Made by a program: the position numbers and the translations under genes. The notes beneath the pieces are model-generated. The model searched no databases. It was not told the DNA's origin and was given only the letters and a program-made list of their open reading frames with translations. This document shows positions 24,101 through 39,100 of a stretch of 64,000 nt of DNA, piece after piece. The stretch's first letter is position 1, and each line of letters opens with the position of its first letter. The DNA comes from Cardinalis cardinalis (taxonomy: Eukaryota; Chordata; Aves; Passeriformes; Cardinalidae): contig JACDOX010000008.1 in the NCBI GenBank assembly GCA_014549065.1, positions 9,217,053 to 9,281,052 on the forward strand. Reading direction: 5' to 3'.

Positions 24101-27100
24101 GAGCATTGCCATCATCCTGGGGAGGGGACCACTCCAGGGCTGCATTAAATCCCCAAACATCCACAAGCTTTATATTCTGAGGAGGACCAGGCTTGTCTGC
24201 AGAGGAGACATAAGAAAACACCTTAGCTTTTANTTCAAGATTCAAGAGCTTTGTCATTTCCCCATGCAGGGAAAANAAATATAACCTGATAGCAATCTGT
24301 AACATTCCATAGCAACACACTTCATTAATGTGAAATTAAAACTGTAAACAAGAACATTGGGAAATTTNAAAATACCCTTTGAATATTCTTTTGAGAGGCT
24401 GAATCCTATGGAAAAATAGAAAACACACAAGAATTAGTAACATCTTTNAAATAGAATAAGTTTGTGTTGTTTGGATGGATGTGATTAACTCTTTAACTGC
24501 AGTTTTATTACTTACTTTGTTACCTCAGTGCAATTTCTTGGCCATTTATCTACACTGCTATAACTACCAGGCCAATGGGGTGTGTGCCTTCCAGCTGAGG
24601 AGGGCCAGCCATTTGGGAATACACCTTTTCCCTCTTGGCTCAGTGCTTGTTAGCTTGCCCACTAGGTGATTTCTCTGTAATAGCTAGAAAAAGAACAAAC
24701 TCTCAAAGAGATAGAGAAATCTGTGTCCTTTTTAAGATACATGGAAATATAGAGAAAAACAACATAGTATGAAATAATTTTATTTTTTCTTTTTATACCA
24801 TATTGTTTAGTCAAATGCTGTAAGATTTAGATTAGATTTATTAAATAATATTTCTGTCTTTTTTAACTTGAGGACACCAGTCCACATTTTTGATGTTATA
24901 TTGTTGCACCCAGTTATGGGGCCTGCTGGGGACAGCTGGATAGTTCATCTTCTTATTNAGCGAAAAATAGTTTGAGATCATTTTAGACAGCTGAAGGGAA
25001 ACTGTCTCCCCATTGTGTAGTTAAGTCNAAAAATTAAGAAAATTGTAAGAATCTGATGGATGTAGGTTTGAGATGAGCAAAGCACAGAGGAATGTAATTA
25101 TAGATGGCTTGTAATTAAATTCCTTAAAGAAGGATATTCAAANCAGTAATAAATTAGCCTTTGTTATTGGGAGAACTGTGACTTTCTACATCAAAGCATA
25201 ACGTGCTAATTCTCTTTTCAATTACAAACTTTGGAATTGAATTATAATTAGGTTTGACCCCTATTGTCCTTCTTCGAAGTGGTGCCTACTAGAGAACTGC
25301 ATGATGTCTGATAAGGGATATGGTATGCATGGCTCTCATTCCATTTATCAANTTCTTTCTGCCTATCTTAACTAACATTTCGGAGAAAAACCTGCCATCT
25401 TCTGTGTTTCTCAGCAGCCACCAATCAGGTAAAACCTTCATACATTTTCTTCTCTGTTTCTGAAGTAGGGAATGGCAATATGTTGTCNAATGAACAACAT
25501 TGCTTATGGGGACGTGGAAATGCATTTGTTGTTAACTTGAATCACAACTTAGAAGAAACAAAAATCTAGTTGTTTTGTTAGATATGTATTTCATTTTACA
25601 GAAATCAATCAATCTATTCCAATTTAAGAGAAGAATTTTTCATACTACATACCTGTCTGCATATGTGTGAAGAACAACCTTAAAAAAGGCAGAGATGGAT
25701 AAATTTGCTACATGGGTTTTTATGTTCTTGGTCTTTGTGGTTCAGTGGGATAATGCAATCTGCNAGAAGATCTGTCCAAAATTTCTTCATAGAATGGTAG
25801 AATATTTCTTTCTCAGTAATAACCAGTACAACTCTAGCTTGGATAGAGGATGGGAAAAGTTAAACTTATTGATGCTTCTGACTCAAATTATTTTCCTCTG
25901 TAGAGCACTGTGTCGGAGTGGGGATTTCTATTCTGAGGAAGTATTCTGTCTTACCCGCAGCACAAGCTCAGCTGAGGAGNTTTGCAAACTAATGAAATTT
26001 ATACAATGGGAAGAAGAGATAGTGTGAATTCTCTTTGAAAGATAAATTCTAATTTAAATTTTCAAATAATACATAATGAGAAAAAGAATTAATTACAGTT
26101 AAAAAAATAAAGTATAGAACTGAGGTTTGCTTTGGTCAATAGAAGTCATGATGAAAGACATAATTTATTGATTCATGTAGAAGGTGAAAGAAGTTGAGGG
26201 AACCATATTCTCCAGAGATTGGAGATATTTTCATTATCTTTGAACTTTCTAAAAGTCTTTAGTAAATACTCGATTCCCATAGAAATAGTGCACATCTTTT
26301 TTGATCTGCAGAGTAAATGCCAACAACTGTTTTGGCAACGAGGGAAGGTGATGGCAGTCACAGAGTTGTTTCCTCTTGTTTGGAGCTGACCTGACTCATC
26401 ACCACAGCAGAGCTTTTGGCTACCTGCACTCTTGCCTTACCCCAAAAAAAGATAGGTGCTGAAGCCACAAGCATTACTTGTTCATCAAGGAGACTTTTGC
26501 CAAGGGAAGTTAGCTGATGAAAAGACACCTCAAAAGATCACTTATTGATTGACTTGTTGTGTCTCTGAAAGCCAGGGTGGCTTTTCAGCCTGCNGTTCTA
26601 CAGCGCCTAAAGCACCACNAGGAGTGTAGAAAGAGTGCCTGAATCACCCACATTTCTGTCGTGCCAAGAGAATATAAAATCTGGGGAACAAAAAGTGCAG
26701 TTGNCAGAATTGAGAAGAGGCACTTCCTCTAGAATAACACAATCAAGAATCAGAGTAGATGCCCTGATTGCAGAAGTATCTGCATATGTAACGAGCCCTT
26801 TCTCTTCTTGGTCATGAATTAATGAAATATATATTCCCATTCATTTGACCAAACTGCCCAAGAAGTACAAAATTAATGTCCTACAGCTCTTACTTGTGTG
26901 ATAAGATTAGTTCTTTTTTTCAATATTTCATTTTCTCTATGGTATAACTCTCTGGCAATGGTAGATGGATATGTTTTTGTGACTTTCTACACAAACANTA
27001 GGCAGAAGATACTTGGTGCTATGGCCTAAGAGCAATGGCCAGAATCAAGAGTCACTAACCAGTTTTAGAAAGATAAATTAGAATGTAGGGTGCACTACTC

Positions 27101-30100
27101 CCCTTTACCTGAGTCATAGGGTCAGAGAATGGCTTAGGCTGGAAGGGACCTCAAAGATCTTTCNGTTCCAACCCTGTGCCATGGGCAGGGACATCTTCCA
27201 GCAGACCAGATTGCTCAGAGCCCCATCCAGCCTGGCCCTGAACAGCACCAGGCATGGGGCATCCACACCTTCTCTGGGCACTCTTGGGATTATTTTTGTT
27301 TAGCTGCCATTTACTTATTTTGCTCTTGCAGAACTGCAGTCATTTTTGAGCAGAAGCTGCTGCTGGTATTAAGACATATTTGCTCCAATTTTTTGTGCTG
27401 TTCTTGTTTGCTGTTGGCACCATTGCATATCCATTCTGCCAACATAATTAATAAAATTTAAGCAGAGCAAAGTCAGCATTTTTAATTCCAAAGCATTAGG
27501 AGGTGAGCCAAAACACGTATTCTAAAAATGTATTGATACATTGGAAGNAATTTGGGATAACAGTGTGAAAGTGTGGAGAAAGAGAAATAAAAACAGTTAT
27601 CAAGAATGTTAAAAAGAGTACTAATGAGAAGAAACAGAAAAGCTCTGGCTAAACATTAATGAAATCTGAATATGCAAGATCTCAGAATATCTCTCACATA
27701 ATCCAAACAGAAGTTATGGAAACTTTGGCAATGACATTTGAAAACATTGGAAACTGTATTACATTGGAAATTGTAAAATAGAGAATAAGCCCCAGACTAA
27801 CTAGACAGTCTTAACAGAGTAAAGCATTAAATGTAAATTTTTCAAATTCACAGGACTGTGCCTTCTAATTTTTGGAACTGTAGAGGTATATTATGGCAAA
27901 AATTTTATCTCCCTATCTTTATCTAATGAAAAAAACCCCATGTATAAGTACGTCCATTCCAAGAGTCGTATTTCCTTCCTTGAGTACAATATGGCTATGC
28001 CTAAGAACNCCTGAACTCTGAAATTCTATCTCTCTCAAAGTGACAGAAAGGAGATTGATAAGGATGATCAAAGATATGGAATGGCATCTGTTTGAAAATA
28101 GTCCAAATGAAGAGGGTAAAAGTTGAGAAAGTTAACTGAAGCAAGTGGGACTGAAGGTTATAAAATCATGAGTAACATGGAAAAGCTGAATGATTATTCA
28201 TGGTTTTTTCTGATACAAAACTATATGGATATTAAATGAGATTGTCAGGAGACAGACTCTAATCAAAACAAATAGGTATATGTACTTAAAATGAAATTCC
28301 TTATAAAAGGATGTTTGGATTCTCAAACTAGACCTGGATTAAAATACAGACTGGATAAAATTAGGCAAGAAAAAGATCACTAAAGATCACTAAATAGCTA
28401 TGGAACATAAAGAATATCCCTCACCCTCTGAAGGTCTCTAGGACACAGATAATTTAATGGTGGGAAAATGTAGTAGGAAAATAAGGTCACACGCTAGCCC
28501 TGCTCTTTGTCCTACCATCTGCAACCAACCATTGGAAGAGAAGGGATTCTGAGGGAGTTGGACCTTTGGGTTGCCTCAGTCCAACCATTATTTTGTTTTG
28601 CATGATCTGCTTAATTCTGATGTTGTCAGGGTCTTACCTATGATTTGTATTGTTATTGCAACTTTATCAGACATGTTTTCTATCTGGAGAGTGCCTTCAT
28701 ATGCTCCTGAGTGATGAAGCTCTGCTTTTCTGATGAAAAGGATTGTGTCCGTGCTGCTGTTCCGAATTCCCACATCTTTGGAGTCTAGAGTTTGGCCGTC
28801 TTTCAGCCAAGTGATTTTGGGTCTTGGTTTACCCTAAAAAGAGAAAAAATTTAGAGGCTTTAGTATTTCCTTTTTTCTCTTACCAATAAATCTAGAAGGC
28901 TTAATATAATACACAGAGTTGAGATGGTAAACTCTATAAGTACTTTACGATTTCTGTTTTCCTCCAGACAAATATTTGCTACCATCTGTGTGGTGTAGTG
29001 GCACCATGTTCTGAGGATGCCATTTAGTTAGAGACTGAAATGATACTGAGAACAAATCCAGAAATACTNTACATGTGCTGGGCTGGGACTCTTTCCCAGG
29101 CATCAGTGAAGCCAACAGGTGATCTGACTTGTTCTGATTGTTATTAGCAGAATCTTTACACACCTGAGGACTTTATTAGCTTTGCTCCCCTTCTCCTTCC
29201 TTTCTTAAAATGTTTGATGCTCTGTCCTCAGGCATTTTAAAGATTTTTTGAAAAATTATTGNAATCTTGCAGTCTTGGGAAGTGAAATTTACTGTATAAT
29301 TTTTTCTGCACTGCAAAATTATTTTGGTGGCTGTCAACCTGAGCAGTCAGTGTTGCTACACCCATGGAAGATGGCATTGTGGAATCAGTGAGCTATCAGT
29401 GGTGTGCACCACTCTCATCCAGCCATTTCCAGGAAAAATGTAAGTACTATTTAGTTCTTCAGAAGTTATTGGGGTGCTATTTCCACAGTACAACTCCAGA
29501 CAAAGAGTCCCAAGAAAACAGGAAATGGCCATAATATATTTATTAAGTGTATTAATAGTTAATCCAACAGAAAATAACTCAGTGGAGGGTTTAAACTTTC
29601 TGCCAGATTACCAAGGTGAAACAGAGCAGCCCAGGCCTGGAGTAGTTCATAGGGGTGGGGAGGGAAAGTGGGACCTTGCAGGGTCAGCAGTCNCCTCTGC
29701 TCAGGCTGCCCTGAGCTGGAGCCCAAGGCACCAAAATGGGGACCCTGCCTCAGGTAAACAGCAGAGAAAGCAGCTCTGGAAGGTTCCTCAATCCCCTGGA
29801 AAGACTCTCACTCTGAAAAACTGTATCTCTTCCCTTAGCCTACAGAGGGAGATTAAAATACTCAGACTATTGGTTTNGATGCCTAAAGCTAGACAGAATA
29901 ATAATGAACCTTTGTGCATTGCTACACCTTTATTTCAGGTTTGTCTGGTATTTGCTCAAAAAGTCTGTGTACCATCATTCTTTTTTCCAGTGGTATTAGA
30001 AAAAAACTTCACCTTTATAAGAGTCAGGCCAAGATCTGTCCAAAATTATACTTAAAGGATGTCTAAAAGACCTGGAAATTGCCATTTGTTCATTGATGCT

Positions 30101-33100
30101 CTTTTCTCCAACTCATCAGATGTATTGTAGTTTATTTTACATCAGGGCTGATAAACACCTTGAATGAGCTATGGTTTTGGATCTTGCATTCTCTCTCTCT
30201 GATAAATTATTTTCCTACAGCTTTCTGCCAAGGAGCATGGTTAAGAGCACCTCAGGGCTGTAATAATAGATACAAGAGAGTTTTGTCCTGTTATAGTGTA
30301 CCTGTACCCTGGTTTCATTTCAGAGAACCCTCACAAAAGCCTGTAAGAGCAAGAAATGACTTTGTCTCTTCAGCTGGAATGTATAGTAGAAATTCTGGAA
30401 TAAGTGAAAGGGTTTGGGTTGTTCTGTGTTTTATTTTCCATATCTGATTATTGGTGAACAGGCCGAGAACTGACTCTATTTTATTCCCCACATATGCCTG
30501 TATTTTAAAGTGATATGAAGATCCTCCTTGAAAAATTTGGCTAGGGAATACTTTAAAAATAAAAACAATCTGCCTAAATAGTATAGTTCTATGGGCATTT
30601 ATTTAAATTTCTACTTTGCCAAGACAAATACTTGGCAGGTTTTCAGGCTGATTACAAGGTTGCTGCTGCTGGTGTTCTAGTGTGGTTGATCAGATATGTT
30701 CGCTCACAGCTCCTCCTTTTTTGAGGTGCTGTGAGAGCCAGTGAAAGATTCCAAGTGTTCTAAGTGTTGGTTTTCATATACTCTTATATTTATAGGCTGT
30801 GAAAAGCATAATCAGATAGAAAGCATGTTCCTAATACATATGTCAGAGGATTGGATTTCTGCAATGTGAAATAGATAAGCTGGGAGAGAATAGTGAGTGA
30901 CAGAGTAGCTAAATAGCACCAGAGAAACTTAGGGAGTTCACAGCCAGGGAAGAATGAATTTAAATGCTCTTAGATATTTATATTCACACATTTGTGATGG
31001 ACAAAAAGACTGCTCAGTACTACGGTGAATTTTATCCACTAAGAGCACATAATACCCCTCCAATCACGTGCCACAGCGTTAATTTTGAAGCAAGAATGTG
31101 TTGATTCTCTTCTTTTCACCAGAATGTTCCACCTGTTTAAAGTACTCAATCTAAAAAAGGTTAGTAACAATGTTTTACTTTCTTTTCAGGACATTTTGAT
31201 CTAAAGATTTAAATAGATCTGCCAGTAGCATTAAACCCAGGATACCTTGACAATGTATTTCACAGAATTTTACTGTAGTGACCACAGAGGTCACTGGAAA
31301 GGTTGCACAGAGACTGTAAATAGTAGAAGACACTGGTTCCACTTTCACTAGATACCAGATTCTGTATTTATTTAGAGTCTTCTTCTGCAATAGAAATGGC
31401 CAGTGACTTAAATTTTTCTAAATGTGAAGGGAAAAGATCTTTTTGATTTGCTTTTTTTGAAAGGTCACCTGTATTACATATTCTAAACAGCCATAGCCAC
31501 AATTTTTAATACTGTGAGAGCTGAAATTCAACACTATGACAGATTTAATTTACTCAAATAAATACTTCTTGAATTAAAGTCTTCTGGCTTCATTCTCAGA
31601 GTGAAATCTGGTGTTGCTGGATAGATTTTAGCATTTTTTGTTAGCCTTACCCTTTAGGAGACAAGAGCTTATACCAACGCATGATTTGTCAGTCAGCTAC
31701 TCAAATCACTTTTCAATTAGTTCGTTCAGTTTGGCCAAATTTGCCAGAGCACCTGAAATCACTAAGATTAGCTTAGTGCAGTTCTGTGAAAAATTGAAAT
31801 GCCAAAACCTCAGTTAGTGTCCCCACTAAGAAAAGTCAGGGAAAGCTCAGTCTTTTAACTATTTTGTTTTGCAACAGCTGAATGATGAGGCAGGATTAAG
31901 TGAAGCTCTGGATTAGTTGCCACATGCACTTAGCCTGGCTGGGGAACTGAGGACGTGTCAGTGAGGGGAGGAGGGCACAGAGCTGGCGAATCTCTGGGAA
32001 TATTGCAGCGAGGCTGCTCTCAGCACAGGAGGTGCTGCATGTGCTGCCACAGTGGTGATATGGGGCTGTCAGGGTTTATTTAGCACCTCCCTTCCTGGCA
32101 GAGTCTTGTGGGGAGCAGAGGAGGCCTTGATTCTGTGTATGCACTGCTCTCAGCAGCAGCCAAAATACCCCAAAATTATCAAGACTCTTCCCAGCACTAA
32201 TTCAAAACATCACCCCATAGTAACTTCCATGAAGAAAATTGACTGCCCAGTCAAAACCAGCCCAAGGGGACACAAGACACACATCTCTAAAATGCTAAAC
32301 TTTATTCCCCTGCTTATGGGACAGCTTGCCAAATTTGTGCAATTTTTCTTCAACCTGGATATCAAAGCAGGAAAAATATCTGTTTACTTTAGGGGTTTTT
32401 AAAAATAATTACATAACTCAGAAATAGCAGATGTACAAATCTTGAATTTTGTGTGTGGCTAGACTTCAGTAAAAAAGTAATTTTAACAATTTTGGAGATA
32501 AGAAATGTGAAGGAAAAAAAAGCCTTATGATTATGCTGACATAATTCAAGCATGCAATTCAAGAAAGTTATCCATTAATGAGCATGCAATTGTGTACTAA
32601 TCAGATATATCTCTGTGAAAAGGCAACTTTTCATGTGACCCAGTAACCATAGTGCAAAAAAGACATGTGCCTTTAAGTTTACATAAATTTTGCTCTAATA
32701 ATTTTTTTCCTGCTGATGCTGCTCAAACAAAAAAATACAGATGATGTGTGCTTATTTGTCTCTCTTGCGGAAAAAATGTTTTGCATATGTCCAGCATCTT
32801 TTATATGAAAATTTCAAAGCTCTTCACTAATAACAGGATTACATTTCTATAAATGTCAATCCTGGATAGTAGAGAAATTTCAGTGTCTTGAAGTTTTAAC
32901 TGAGGACTTGATTAAGTGATCTATCTGTTATTACTGAGGATATCTGTGTCAGAGCCAGAGTCTGTAATGTACAATTTCTTTTGCTATTTCTCCCTTAGGA
33001 AACAATTTCCTTACACACACTAATTCTTGCACTCTATTATATTATAGTCTTGCATCTGAAAAAAGGTTTATGGGGTTTTAGAAATGGTCAGATAGTTGTC

Positions 33101-36100
33101 TGTACAGCTCCAGAAAATGCCATGATGAGCTAACTGGTCAGGTCAGTCTTTGTGTATATTTGAGCAATTTTGTGCATGCCTTAGTGGAGTGTAGTTACAT
33201 ACATGCACCCTTGATAATCCTCAGCAAGCTCTGGCTTTTATACCTTCATGCACAGTAGTGCCCAAGCAGGTCTTTGTACACACATTCAGGTTCTGCATCC
33301 CAGGGCCAGCTGGGGTCTTCTGTTTATGTGCAAACTCTGATTTTTGCAGTCAGCCTTTCAGAAATTAACATACACACTTTTGCCAAAGTAGTTGCCCAGT
33401 GACATCGTATGCCTTGGTTCCAGAAGAGTAATTACTTGGATTCTTACATTTTTGTCTACTTCTCTCTAATGTGCCTCCTGTGCTCAGTAAACAGGAATGG
33501 GCTTGCACTTACTTAGACCACTTTTTTCTTCTTCCCCAAAAGGTGGGATTAAGGAAGAAACTCTGACTGTAAGAAGAACATTACTGAAAAAAAGAGTGAT
33601 TCCCTCCCCTTCTCAATTTTTTGAGAGGGTTTCATGAATCATCAGCCATATTTATGTAATTCTGCTTAAGCAGTGAAGTAATGGGAACTTGCATTAGGGA
33701 AATCGCTTTAGGCAAGTAGTCATAAATAGCCATGACAAAATGGAAGCTGGTACATACCTGAAAAGGGATCACAATATTGATTGTTTCACCCACTTTCTTC
33801 ACCAGAGTCTGTCTGAGGTGGCGTGGCAGCCAGAATTTGGGACGCTCTGCAGTTAAGCATTAGCACACTAAATACAAAACTTTTGATAATAAGCAACATT
33901 ATTTATAGCACAAATAAGGCAGTGGATAACGTTAGCATAAGAAAATTGTGAAAACACTGTTTATACTTTTAGGGACTAGCTCAGTCTCTCAGTAGTTTCT
34001 AAAGTATTTGTCTACTGGATAAAAAGTTAATATTAAGTCTCAGTTGTATATTTACATCTGAGCATGTTTTCAGTGACAGCAGCATTATGAAAACATGTCA
34101 CATCTGAAATGCCAAATTTGGGTGGCTTCTGTTGGATGTGAATCTTCTATATGGACTTTGTTTCTTTGGAGAAATTGTTCAGTTCAGTAGAAAGGATGGG
34201 ACAAGGGATGTGTTGGAGTAAAAGAGTGATGATAGATTATGATTATCTATTGCTATATTGATACTGCAGCANGTTGTAAATTGCCACTGGGAGGTATTTA
34301 TGGACATACTCAGAAAGCACAGCAGCTGATGGATTCCTTTATCTTGCTACAGTCATTCAGTTACAGTTCTTTGAGATGGATGTGGTGTGATCTCTTTGTA
34401 GCATCTTACTTTCACTAACAAATAAGGACCTTACTGCATGTTTTTTNTCATTGGCCTCTGCTTTCCTCTACTTCAGTGGAAAGCTTTTTAGGCTCTCCTC
34501 TTATCCTTAGTCTTTCCCCTATTATTTACAGAAGGAATTTCTTAACATACAGTTGGAGTATCTGTCTTCATGACCATTTGGTGTTGAAATGCATTAAACT
34601 TTATTTACATTGGCTCAGTTTACTGCCAGTGAGACTCTGGCAGACACTTTGTGTGAGCCAAGGTTGAGGAATCCACTATTAGCAGCTCTTGATGTCTTTT
34701 GGACTCCAGTCAAATGAATTTTAATCTGCTGCTGTTGGGTGATACACAGGGTGGTAATTAATAATCTGCAACAATGAAGTAAATAGATCTCTTGCCATAG
34801 CCAACACAGTCCTTTTGCAGTAATATAGCAGCTTTTCAAGCAGAGAGGTAAATATTAAATAAATGTTTCTTAAATTCTGACAGTGCCATTGCAAGAGGTG
34901 AAATGTCCATATTTTGAAACTAAGCAGTAGAATTTTATTTTAAGAACTCTGCTTTACAGATATAAGACCTGGGTGCTGTAGAGATGTTCTCAGAGTCAGA
35001 AGACACTGGGCACCTAATCAAAGTGGAAGAGCAGTTTGTGTGTTATTCTCAGATAAAGGCAGAATTTTGGCCAGAGGAAATGAAGGAATAAGATTTATTC
35101 AGTATAGATACTCACGCAGGACCTCTTGAACAGTAACTGGCTCTTTTATTGTTGCTGCTGCACTCTCACCAGCCAGGTTTACAGCCTTGATACGGAAATA
35201 AAGTTTGTCCCCTGTGACCAGATCTTTAACCAGTGCAGATGTGCGCTCAGTTAGGCCAGGAAGAGCAGGAATCCATTCTGTAGCTACAAGTACAGTATTT
35301 GCATATTGCAATAATTATTTTTCCAAACTGAGGCCTTGTTTGCAATTGAAAGTAAATTTCTATTAGGGTAAAATGAACTCAAGTTGCAACACCATACTTA
35401 AAAGGGAATAAAATAAGTTGGAAGTCTGGGTCAAGGAAATGTGTTTACACGTGGAGTTAAGTAATCTTTACACTTTGTTACTCAAAATAGCTAAAGATAA
35501 GGGAATCATCTTTGGGTATTCCTTTGGCATTTTGTTTTATAGAGCTTAGAGCTGTGGGACTTCTTGTCATTTATTTTACTACATGAGAATGGGGAGAATT
35601 TTGGAAGTAGCAAGAAAGTGAAGCCTTTAGCAAGAAAGTGAAGCCTTAATTGAAATTTTTTTCTTGGAGTAAATATACCTTCTGTGACTGTCCAAACAGA
35701 TCAGTGAGAGCCACATATGCTGAAAACAATAATAGAGCACATAAATGTTGGAATTTCTTGTTTAATTCTCAATTGACTCAGTAGAACAGAATTCTTAGTG
35801 CCTCGTTTTTATAAAACACAGAAATATGACTGATAAAATCATTCTGCTCTGACAATGACAGAGATTCTGGTAATTCTCTAGTGATGTCTCATTAAAGACA
35901 CGAAATTATTTCTGCATAAATTATGCCCTATAAACCCCCTAGTTTATGTTATTTGGCAATCAAGCCTAGTGTCATGGAAAATATTGAAGTGACTAGAAGT
36001 TTGTTCTCAGACTTTGGTGACATAATTATTATGTTGTAGCATCACAGAACACTGAATTTTGTAGGTATCATGCTGTTACCTTTATTATACCAGTAATAGC

Positions 36101-39100
36101 ATTAAATGAGGTAAGGTAATGGTTACTTTAAAGTTTGGTGTTGTCAAAATTATGGTTTTTTATGTGTTTAATATGCAATTCATAAATGATACAGAAGTAC
36201 AAAAGTGACTATAGAGCAGTAATGATATTTTTGTATTACTAATGTTTATTAAAGCTTATGATGATTGTGAAGATGACAATATGGATGTGACTTCCATGGT
36301 TTTACAGTCACATTGTAGTGAGTATGGTGATGGTTGGCAAGGATGGTAGACATAGATTAGAGTTAAAATTTGGTCATGCTGGACACGGTTAGGTTGTTGG
36401 TAGTGTATTGAGGTGAAGTNATTGCAACTGTAGCATTTTTTAAAATGCTCTGTTGCTGCTGCCTAGTGCTCGTGCTTACTTACATCCATCTTTGCAGTAT
36501 TCCACCATGTAACCATCTAATCCCCCTGCTCCAATCCGCTCAGGGGGCCTCCACCTCAAGGAAACAGTGCTGTCAGAAACATCCTCCACTGTGAAGTGGG
36601 TTGGTTCACTTGGAGGAGCTGTAAGGAAATACAGACAAGTAGATTCTGAGAAATAGCAATACAACTGTGAGAATTCAAAGGCTATACAAGGAGTGATTAA
36701 CCACAGATTTATGTACCACTGTCTATATTAATAAAATAATTCTGAAGCTTAGTTGGAAAGTGTAGCACCTATTACATCATTTAATAAAGACACAGCATAA
36801 GATTCCTATAATAGGAAGGGGAACAAGAGGTTAAGATAATAGTTCCTATTCACAGATGCTCCATTATGAGAAAAGCCACTGAAAAAACAAAGACTTGTAG
36901 AAGGGAGTCAAATTGTCATCATAAGTCTGCAGTGAAGTTTAAAAATGAAAATATGTATCTTTTATATCCTGTACTTACACCCTGATTGTAACTGGACAAA
37001 ATTTGCATGGTCAAAGAAGCAAACTGACAGTGGCTAAATTTCACTTCACTCATACTGTGAAGAAAATGACCAAAAGTTATGACTATATGTTTACAGAAAC
37101 ACTACTTCTGATTTGTGCATTTGTAACAGAGACATACTTGAGAAAAATATTTTAGGGATAAAAAATTTTGGTTAAGATACAGCTTTTTCATATCTCTTGA
37201 GAAGAGGTGTGTCATGGCTTTTTATAAACCCACAGTTCAGAAAGACCTAATTTCAATCTTCTGCAGCACGACTATTTTCTACTAATTTAAAATAATCGAG
37301 AAAAGCCCTTACTAGAGGATCCAAAATACACATAAATGTTACTGTGAAATAATTGATACCAAAAAGCAAACAGAAAACAACTTTTTCAAAATAACATTTA
37401 GGGTGCAGGACCATAAAATTTAGTATACATACCATAAAACCAATCGTATTAATGATTCTGTTTGGCGTAATCTGTGTATTTGTGTATTATAAACTGAACA
37501 TCTACTGAATATACATAATAGATTTTACAAGGTAAGTTAAATACAGGTTCACATATTGTGGAACTAATTGAAATCAGTCCTAGTTCCCAAAATTATTGTT
37601 AAAAAAAAAATCACCAAAAAATATCACCTAATTTCATTTCTGTAACTGTCAAAAAATTTTTGTATTCACATGGTAGCAAGGACAGCACACTGGAGGAAAT
37701 GCAATTGGGAGCATACACAACCACACAGTACACGATCAAAACCCCAAACCTCTTCTCTGAAGAAGTAAGTGTGAACTTTATCCTTAATCAAGTAAAACTC
37801 TGCCTATCCCATGAAAACTTTGGACCTTTTTTTTCAGTAGCTCCACGTGATGGTTCTTGTTTGACCTCTTTTGTTGCAGACCAGTCGTTGTGAGTTTGAA
37901 ATCCAGAATTAAGAGACCCTTCTTGCAGTTCAGCCTTCCCTTCTGACTCCTTCACTGCATCATCTGCTTTTACATGATCTCCGTCAGCAGGCTGTCCCCC
38001 TTCGCTGTTATTTGTAGATTTAGAAACTCTAGTCATTTTAATCTCCAGCTATTTGTATTTTTGTGGGTCTTCTCCCTTAAAGTCTTAGCAGCCAGGCTTC
38101 CTGAGGACTCCTTTAGTTTGCTCCTTGCTCAGGGACTGCAGGAGACACTGCACTGCTGTGTTGGGAAGGATTATTTATAGAAAATCATTCCTCAAATATT
38201 TTCTTAATCATCTATCCTTTTAGCTGTGGAGAGGGCTGGGATTAAGGGAGCACTGGATGGGATACTGTGATATTTGCACCCACAAGGGAATGGGAGAAGC
38301 TGAGAGGGACAGGGAAATCTCTGTCAATTAGTTCTCCTCCTTTTTTCAGATCCAGCTCGACTCTCACACTTCTAATTATAACAACTAAAATTTCATCAGC
38401 AATTTCATGAAACTGGAACCTCTGTGCTCTTCAGGAAGAGGAATGAGAGATAGAGAAACATTACAAAGGAGAAGGTTGATTAAATATAGAATATAGAGAT
38501 GGCTGATTACCTCTTTCCTGACACATTCTTTTTAGCTGTAAGAGCAGTTGAAGAGAAGAGATCAGAATTGTCCTGTCTTGGTTTTATCCTAGAAATACCA
38601 TGGAGTGTCAAAACTCACCAATTGGCATGAAGGGTTGTGAGGCAGGGCTGGGCCGGGACATGCCAATAGAATTCACAGCATAAATCCGCATCTCGTAAAC
38701 CACTCCTTCAATCATCCTCTTGGCCTCATAGGTTAGCTCCTTTAAAAGGTCAAAGTTCAGTCTCATCCATCGATAGCTCTTCTTCTTCTTTCTCTCTAAA
38801 ATATAGCCTGGAAAGGACAGCTGTTATGTTGTAAAAGAACTGGAAATTGTTATCTCACATGCAGGAGAAAAGAAAATCCTTTTAAGAAAAGGAGAAATTT
38901 CCTTGAAATGTTTAAGATGTGGTATAGAGTTAAAAAATTAATTTATTTCTTTCATTCTTCCTCAATTCACTAACCTTGATTAACAGCCTAAATGCCCCAC
39001 AAAGAATTAATTGGATGAACAATTTGAAAATTCTTTTTATTTTAAATTAATGTTTTATCAAAGAACTGATGCTAGATCTCCGTGTTCTTTGCAAAGTGGT

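Noticed and set aside
29474..30055. 193-codon plus-strand ORF in intron 28
   Set aside because: No recognisable domain, antisense to MYBPC3, in a GC-richer patch that depletes stops. No splice or promoter support was seen.
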